Shown here: positions 6,579 to 9,705 of the stretch, one piece after another | Layout of the letters: every line of letters starts with the position of its first letter | Numbering within the stretch: the first letter of the stretch is position 1 | Assembly: GCA_964555935.1 (NCBI GenBank) | Contig: CAZKUN010000308.1 | Location: 1 to 9,705, forward strand | Length of the DNA: 9,705 nucleotides | DNA from: CAZKUN01 sp964555935 | Lineage (GTDB): Bacteria > Armatimonadota > Zipacnadia > Zipacnadales > VGFC01 | Direction of reading: 5' to 3' | Translations under genes and position numbers: made by a program | Notes under the pieces: model-generated | What the model saw: the letters and a program-made list of their open reading frames with translations, nothing else | Databases searched by the model: none | What the model was told of the DNA's origin: nothing

Positions 6579-6595
6579 GCGAGCTTCCAGCTCGC
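6579..6595. repeat. Hairpin GCGAGCT-TCC-AGCTCGC (copy 1)
   Basis: A 7-bp stem with a 3-nt loop, inside a 26-bp block (starting CTTGGACC) that is repeated exactly at 7732-7757. It has the same AGCT-spacer-AGCT core as the palindromes at 79 and 201. Confidence 0.85.
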
Positions 6596-6624
6596 AGCCG
6601 TCCCTCATCGACGCGCGAAAAACA

Positions 6625-6671
6625 GGGACAGCAACCATTTCCCTGACGTTCGGGAACATGGTTGCTGTCCC
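6625..6671. repeat. 47-bp hairpin element, copy A
   Basis: The 14-nt arms GGGACAGCAACCAT (6625-6638) and ATGGTTGCTGTCCC (6658-6671) are perfectly complementary. Inside them TTCCC and GGGAA pair further, giving a long stem with one bulged C. GCGAAAA before and TTTTCGC after extend the pairing imperfectly. Confidence 0.92.
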
Positions 6672-6774
6672 GGTCTTTTCGCCTCCACGCGTTCCCCCGA
6701 CCTCTCCTCTCCCCGCGCGCCACGGACCTCTTGCCCGCAGCCGTCCCTCATCCTCGCGCCATCCCCATTCACCC

Positions 6775-6822
6775 GTGTCGGACACTTATTTCGCTGGTGT
6801 GGCGAAACTGGTGTCTGACACC
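6775..6822. repeat. Compound hairpin with GTGTC-n-GACAC palindromes
   Basis: GTGTCGGACAC (6775-6785) and GGTGTCTGACACC (6810-6822) are each self-palindromic and also pair with each other. TTTCGC (6789-6794) pairs with GCGAAA (6802-6807) inside. Overall, 18 of 20 stem positions pair, counting two G-T wobbles. It sits midway between the two inverted 47-bp elements. From memory, similar GTGTC/GACAC hairpins flank REP-associated transposase genes in other bacteria. Confidence 0.85.
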
Positions 6823-6902
6823 AGAACTTCCAGACCTCTCCCCTCGCCGCGTGCCAAGGACCTCTTGCCCACAGCCGTCCCTCGTCCACGCGCGGAAAGA
6901 CA

Positions 6903-6949
6903 GGGACAGCAACCATGTTCCCGAACGTCAGGGAAATGGTTGCTGTCCC
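6903..6949. repeat. 47-bp hairpin element, copy B (inverted)
   Basis: This is the exact reverse complement of 6625-6671. The arms look the same because they are palindromic; the asymmetric loop (GTTCCCGAACGTCAGGGAA against TTCCCTGACGTTCGGGAAC) shows that this copy is inverted. Confidence 0.92.
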
Positions 6950-6970
6950 GGTTTTTCGCCTCCACGTGAG

Positions 6971-7210
6971 TTACCCCAAGACCACCTGCACGATAGCTTC
7001 GGCAACTTCGGCGTCATAGTCACGCGGAAGCCCGCTCCCCGTAACGTCGTACAGAATACTGTGGACCTCTACTCGGCGCACGGATGCGCCGTCATCGTCC
7101 TAACCGACCAGGATCTAGACCTCATGCTACGGCTCATGCAGAGCCGACGACGTCCAATTGACGCTCTCAAGAAGGCATTCGTCGAGTTCAGCCGGTTACT
7201 CCCGAGCTAG
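6971..7210 (+). pseudogene. 3' remnant of an accessory gene (about 80 C-terminal residues)
   Basis: The reading frame running to the TAG at 7208-7210 looks truly coding only from about 6971: DSFGNFGVIVTRK, then VVQNTVDLYSAHGCAVIVLT and DQDLDLMLRLM, then KKAFVEFSRLL, an alternating strand/helix pattern with good amphipathic helices. Upstream the same frame runs into the repeat array and turns into repeat-encoded Pro/Arg/Ser sequence. No plausible start codon or ribosome site precedes the fragment. The 5' part of the gene therefore seems lost, with a repeat at the junction. The end pattern recalls the C-termini of large accessory or defence proteins, but I cannot name the family. Its stop overlaps the binding site of the next gene, so the two were once an operon. 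Confidence 0.6.
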
Positions 7211-7215
7211 GAGGG
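7209..7215 (+). promoter_or_regulatory. Ribosome binding site AGGAGGG overlapping upstream stop
   Basis: A strong purine tract ten bases before the ATG at 7226, sharing bases with the TAG of the broken gene. It shows the two genes were one translational unit. Confidence 0.75.
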
Positions 7216-7225
7216 ACACACAACG

Positions 7226-7621
7226 ATGCCGCCTACCCCAGAACAGGATCTCCCGACCGAGGAACAGGTCGCGCGATTCGAGATGCTCACGCCTATGCTG
7301 AAGTCTGCCCATGACGAAATCCGTGAACTCTCCAATAAAAAACCGGATGGGATGCTGAGTAAGGCCAAGGTGAAGTGGGTGAACCAACTGCTCGGTGACG
7401 CTCGCGACGTTCTGGGCAACGACCAATCGGTTGAGTACCTAGACATGCTCGACGACGAGCAGCTTCCGGAGAACAGCGACGCGGCGCTCCTACTGGGACG
7501 CTACCTGGCTGCGATGACGCACTACCGCCAGTGCCATTGGAGAAGCGGCGAATGGGATACCGTCGAACGCCGCGAGGAGGATAAGCGTGTGCGCGCCGAA
7601 ATGGGGTATGAGACGATTTAG
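7226..7621 (+). CDS. Small conserved-type protein of unknown function, likely partner of the broken upstream gene
   Basis: 131 residues, soluble, acidic and mostly helical, with no signal peptide or membrane segment. Recognisable block: ELSNKKPDGMLSKAKVKWVN at ~34-53, then DMLDDEQLPENSDAALLLG and a helix with AAMTHYR. I recall similar small proteins (KKPDG...K.K...VN..L followed by LPxNSD) beside restriction-like or ATPase genes, but this is not verified and no function is assigned. AGGAGGG at 7209-7215, overlapping the upstream stop, is a strong ribosome site ten bases before the ATG, so this gene was translationally linked to the remnant before it. It has more A-rich stretches than its neighbours (for example CCAATAAAAAACC near 7331), which may indicate transfer. 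Confidence 0.75.
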   Translation: MPPTPEQDLPTEEQVARFEMLTPMLKSAHDEIRELSNKKPDGMLSKAKVKWVNQLLGDARDVLGNDQSVEYLDMLDDEQLPENSDAALLLGRYLAAMTHYRQCHWRSGEWDTVERREEDKRVRAEMGYETI

Positions 7622-7731
7622 CCCCTGGACTACCGGGTTGAGCCTCTCGACCGATGGGCGGACCCGCCTCCCGGTTCATGCCCGCTCGTAATCGTATCGT
7701 TCTAGCGGAGGTCGCCGGCATGGTACGCCTT

Positions 7732-7757
7732 CTTGGACCGCGAGCTTCCAGCTCGCA
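7732..7757. repeat. 26-bp repeat with GCGAGCT-TCC-AGCTCGC hairpin (copy 2)
   Basis: Identical over 26 bases to 6573-6598, 1.16 kb away; the hairpin itself is 7740-7756. The two copies bracket the repeat array, the broken gene and the small protein gene. Confidence 0.88.
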
Positions 7758-7786
7758 TCGCCGTCGCCGTTGGGTCGCGGACGCCA

Positions 7787-7810
7787 GGGAAGCCCGTCGT
7801 CTGAGGTCCC
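7787..7810. repeat. Degenerate hairpin type 1 copy
   Basis: It keeps the CGTCGTCTGAG loop side of the copies at 31 and 155, and its outermost pairs (GGGA / TCCC), but the middle of the stem is broken. It lies 26 bases past the stop of the minus-strand 3D-domain gene, in a 214-bp gap (7622-7835) that holds no gene I can support. Confidence 0.6.
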
Positions 7811-7835
7811 ACGGCCGCGTGACTGCCAGCCGACC

Positions 7836-8573
7836 TCACCGACCTTCGGGAACTCTCGGCATGAAGAGGGGCGCGTCAAACGCCAGCGGGGGTCTGTAGC
7901 CGGATGGGCGTCTGCCCCAGCGCGACCTGGGAGCCGCCCGGTAGAGCACGACGTATTCGACATTGCGCCGGACGCCGATCTTCGAGCAGGCGGCGTGAGA
8001 GGTGCCGACACACATGTCGAAGTGATCCTCGCCCTTCACCGCCCCGCCCGTGTCCTCAACCGTGAAGGTCTGGTTGATCGGCGGCCCGATCCAGACGACG
8101 CTGCCTGGGCCCCAGTAACGCGGATCCGCCGCGCAGATGCCGCCCTCGTCTCGGCTCCCCAACACGGGCTCAACAGCCGGAAGCACGACGGTGGCGATCA
8201 GTGAGCCGGACGCGATGCCGAGCAGAGATGCGCACCGCAGCCCGGTCAGCAGAGGCACTTCCAACGGGCCGTGCATTCCGCCCGGGAACCATGCGATCAT
8301 GAATCCTGCGGCTACCAGCCCGGGCCCAACGGCGCCCGCCGGCGATCTGCGAAGCGCCCGCAAAAGTGCGCCGACGAGTGCACTGGATACACAGGCGGCG
8401 CCGAACCAGCGCAGGGCGTCCCCCGCCATCACGGCCCAGAACGCCCACCCAACAGTCCGGGGAGATGCTAGCATCAGGACGATCAGGCATGGAAACATGA
8501 TCGCAAAGGAGAGAGGTGCAGCTACCAGGAAAGGCCAGCACCAACGCAGCACGTCTCCAATGTGGTGTTTCAC
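7836..8573 (-). CDS. Polytopic membrane protein with C-terminal 3D domain
   Basis: 245 residues. The first ~135 contain about four hydrophobic segments (around 12-33, 42-68, 84-97 and 107-133), so this half is embedded in the inner membrane. The second half is a 3D (three-aspartate) domain: AADPRYWGPGSVVWIG, EDTGGAVKGEDHF and FDMCVG carry the three Asp residues, with the DTGGAxKG signature intact. In MltA and in Gram-positive YocH/YuiC-type proteins this fold belongs to peptidoglycan-cleaving lytic transglycosylases, so a wall-remodelling role is likely, with the domain expected on the periplasmic side. Joining it to a multi-pass membrane part instead of a signal peptide is unusual. The tail after the domain is Arg/Pro rich. 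The GTG start is backed by AGGAGG eight bases upstream. Confidence 0.85.
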   Translation of the reverse strand: MKHHIGDVLRWCWPFLVAAPLSFAIMFPCLIVLMLASPRTVGWAFWAVMAGDALRWFGAACVSSALVGALLRALRRSPAGAVGPGLVAAGFMIAWFPGGMHGPLEVPLLTGLRCASLLGIASGSLIATVVLPAVEPVLGSRDEGGICAADPRYWGPGSVVWIGPPINQTFTVEDTGGAVKGEDHFDMCVGTSHAACSKIGVRRNVEYVVLYRAAPRSRWGRRPSGYRPPLAFDAPLFMPRVPEGR

Positions 8574-8581
8574 GCTGTCGG

Positions 8582-8587
8582 CCTCCT
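8582..8587 (-). promoter_or_regulatory. Ribosome binding site AGGAGG of the 3D-domain gene
   Basis: A near-consensus site eight bases before the GTG at 8573; it settles the start. Confidence 0.75.
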
Positions 8588-8650
8588 ATCGAGCGTGTCC
8601 CTGGTGTAGATCTCACTCGCTACGTGCTAACCACACAGCTCTGCTCTCAC

Positions 8651-8669
8651 GTTCGGTGTCACACCGAAC
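8651..8669. promoter_or_regulatory. 19-bp palindrome upstream of the 3D-domain gene
   Basis: GTTCGGTGTCACACCGAAC is a perfect palindrome about one central base. It lies 78 bp before the 3D-domain gene and 76 bp after the reductase stop. It could be an operator for the former or a hairpin (7-bp stem, 5-nt loop) ending the latter transcript; there is no T-run. Confidence 0.45.
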
Positions 8670-8737
8670 CAGTAGGTCATGGTGGTCACACCGGCACGGG
8701 AACCCGTCCCGATCCAGTAGGCCATGATGATCGCGCC
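8669..8737. repeat. Pair of imperfect 24-bp direct repeats
   Basis: 8669-8692 and 8714-8737 share 19 of 24 positions (both start CCAGTAGG), 45 bp apart, and all five differences are transitions. They fill most of the gap between the reductase gene and the palindrome. They could be paired binding sites or a decayed duplication. Confidence 0.6.
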
Positions 8738-8744
8738 CGCGACG

Positions 8745-9705
8745 TTACTCCACACTCATCTTCCTGATGTCCTCGTCGTTCAGTACGGCGGCGCCCGCGC
8801 CGGCCAACAGGGCACGGTCCTCGTTGGTGTATGCTGTGTCCCCGGCGAGAGTCGCGATGTTGGCGTCCAGTTCGTCGTGGGAGCGCATGCCAATGGCCAT
8901 GACCTGGACACGGTCGTCTTGCATTGCCCACCGGATCGCCGCGCCGGGCAGTCCTTCAAACTGCTTCTCGCCGAAGCCGCCGAGCATGCCGGCCCCGATG
9001 ACCTTCATCGCGACAACTCCCATCCCGAGTTCATGCGCTTTCGCCAGGCATGCGTTTCGTAGTTCCGTCGTCAGCGGAGAGAAGAGCCGCGAGTTGCCAC
9101 GCGGCAGGTATCCGTAGGCCAGCATGCACAGATCGAACGCGTCGGTCGAAGTCAGCTCCAGCGCTTTGTCGAAGTAGTGATGGGCCGAGAAACCCACGAA
9201 ACGCGTTAGACCCTCGTCACGTGCCTTTGCCAGTTCTGCGTGGACCTCCATGCACTGCTTGACGGTCATCTGCTCGACGCCCGGCGTGCCGTGGAGCATG
9301 ATGGCATCGATGTACTCCGACTGCAACTCTCCCAGATTCATCTCGACTTGCCGGGTCGCCTCGCCTTTAGGTACTGTCGTGAATCGCCCATCCGGCTTGG
9401 ACACGTCCCAGAAGTCCACCTTGGTCGTGATGAAGACGTTATCGCGGACATCCTTCAGGGCTTCGCCGATGATCGCCTGGCTGTCCTCGTAGGTGTAGCT
9501 GATCGCGGTATCGAAGTAGCGAACCCCGCTGTCGTAGGCGCGCCGGACCAGCTTGACACGGTCTTCCGTGGACAGGGCGTTTCCCCACTTTGCCGGTAGG
9601 GCGGCCCCGCCAAAGCCCAGGATCGGCACCTCGACCCCCGTCCTGCCGAGCACCCGCGTCGGGATCGTGCCGGACTGCGTGATCGGCGTGGGCTCGGCCG
9701 GCTCC
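8745..9705 (-). CDS. Aldo/keto reductase, 5' end outside the window
   Basis: NADPH-type aldo/keto reductase with a TIM-barrel fold, reducing an aldehyde or ketone of unknown identity. Numbering from the in-frame GTG at 9653: RTGVEVPILGFGG opens the barrel, and the catalytic tetrad is complete, with Asp48 and Tyr53 (DTAISYTYED), Lys78 (TTKVDF) and His121 (IMLHG). FVGFSAHH and the C-terminal AIGMRSHDELDANI segment with its cofactor-binding feel fit the family. The frame remains open to the window edge, adding EPAEPTPITQSGTIPTR before VLGRTG. IPTRVLGRTG is the normal family N-terminus, so GTG 9653 is not the true start. The P/T-rich stretch further out looks like a linker after a signal peptide; such reductases often carry a Tat signal, but it is not visible here. 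The next gene downstream is the 3D-domain gene. Confidence 0.92.
   Translation of the reverse strand, partial: EPAEPTPITQSGTIPTRVLGRTGVEVPILGFGGAALPAKWGNALSTEDRVKLVRRAYDSGVRYFDTAISYTYEDSQAIIGEALKDVRDNVFITTKVDFWDVSKPDGRFTTVPKGEATRQVEMNLGELQSEYIDAIMLHGTPGVEQMTVKQCMEVHAELAKARDEGLTRFVGFSAHHYFDKALELTSTDAFDLCMLAYGYLPRGNSRLFSPLTTELRNACLAKAHELGMGVVAMKVIGAGMLGGFGEKQFEGLPGAAIRWAMQDDRVQVMAIGMRSHDELDANIATLAGDTAYTNEDRALLAGAGAAVLNDEDIRKMSVE

Larger units (their letters stand above)
6595..6970. repeat. REP/BIME-like mosaic array with nested inverted repeats
   Basis: A gene-free array of three modules. Direct repeats rich in CCTCT and ending GCAGCCGTCCCTC lie at 6699-6759 and 6833-6895 (period 134), with a partial copy at 6595-6617. 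Each module leads into a large palindrome: the 47-bp hairpin at 6625-6671, the hairpin at 6775-6822, and the inverted 47-bp copy at 6903-6949. The sequence after both 47-bp copies (CGGT, a T-run, CGCCTCCACG) is also repeated directly. Open frames across this stretch are low-complexity shadows. No transposase gene is present. The structure resembles the bacterial interspersed mosaic elements spread by TnpA-REP (RAYT) transposases. Confidence 0.8.

Noticed and set aside
6438..7210. Several long open frames on both strands through the 6463-6970 region
   Set aside because: They consist of Pro/Arg/Ser-rich low-complexity sequence produced by the repeats and hairpins, have no ribosome sites, and overlap one another. 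Only the end after ~6971 in one frame looks coding.
8170..8616. A 148-codon minus-strand frame overlapping the 3D-domain gene
   Set aside because: The competing frame has membrane segments, a complete 3D motif and an AGGAGG site; this frame has none of these.
8627..8725. A 32-residue minus-strand frame with repeated MxYW(I/F)G
   Set aside because: There is no clear ribosome site, and most differences between the two repeat copies change the amino acid, so it is not reported as a gene; it is kept as part of a repeat finding.

Overview
This is a high-GC bacterial segment that looks chromosomal and comes from a repeat-rich genome. Gene style (a secreted sugar-active protein with a carbohydrate-binding-like end, an aldo/keto reductase with a P/T-rich N-terminal extension, and intergenic spaces full of palindromes) is reminiscent of environmental Planctomycetota, Armatimonadota or similar lineages. 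There is no rRNA or other marker here, so that placement is only a guess.

Layout. Positions 1-226 are two tandem copies of a ~103-bp repeat carrying two kinds of stem-loop. Then follows a 769-residue exported protein (280-2589, +) with a helical-toroid-like front, a beta-rich middle and a CBM-like C-terminus. A 274-bp gap filled with tandem repeats and hairpins separates it from a minus-strand two-gene operon: HpcH/HpaI-type class II aldolase (3868-4674) and an Old-Yellow-Enzyme flavoprotein (2864-3868), with the aldolase stop and flavoprotein start overlapping by one base. Divergent from the operon is a PhnP-like metallo-beta-lactamase-fold hydrolase (4860-5678, +). This block looks metabolic: carbonyl/2-keto acid chemistry, enoate-type reduction and phosphodiester or lactone-like hydrolysis. 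No substrate can be read from the sequence.

The middle (5697-7835) is an accessory zone. It holds a GIY-YIG-domain protein (5725-6435, -), a ~330-bp array of nested inverted repeats resembling REP/BIME elements, the 3' remnant of a gene whose 5' part is gone (6971-7210, +), and an intact conserved-looking small protein (7226-7621, +) whose ribosome binding site overlaps the remnant's stop codon. I read this as a decayed defence-type or other accessory cassette invaded by repeats; that is inference.

The right end holds a polytopic membrane protein with a C-terminal 3D (three-aspartate) domain (7836-8573, -) and an aldo/keto reductase (8745 to the window edge, -) whose 5' end lies outside.

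The strongest unexplained signal is the repeat system. Several hairpins with unrelated stems each sit directly behind a GTAG or GTGG tetranucleotide, the foot typical of REP sequences mobilised by TnpA-REP (RAYT) transposases. Other hairpin families show base-pair-preserving changes between copies. No transposase gene is present in the window.
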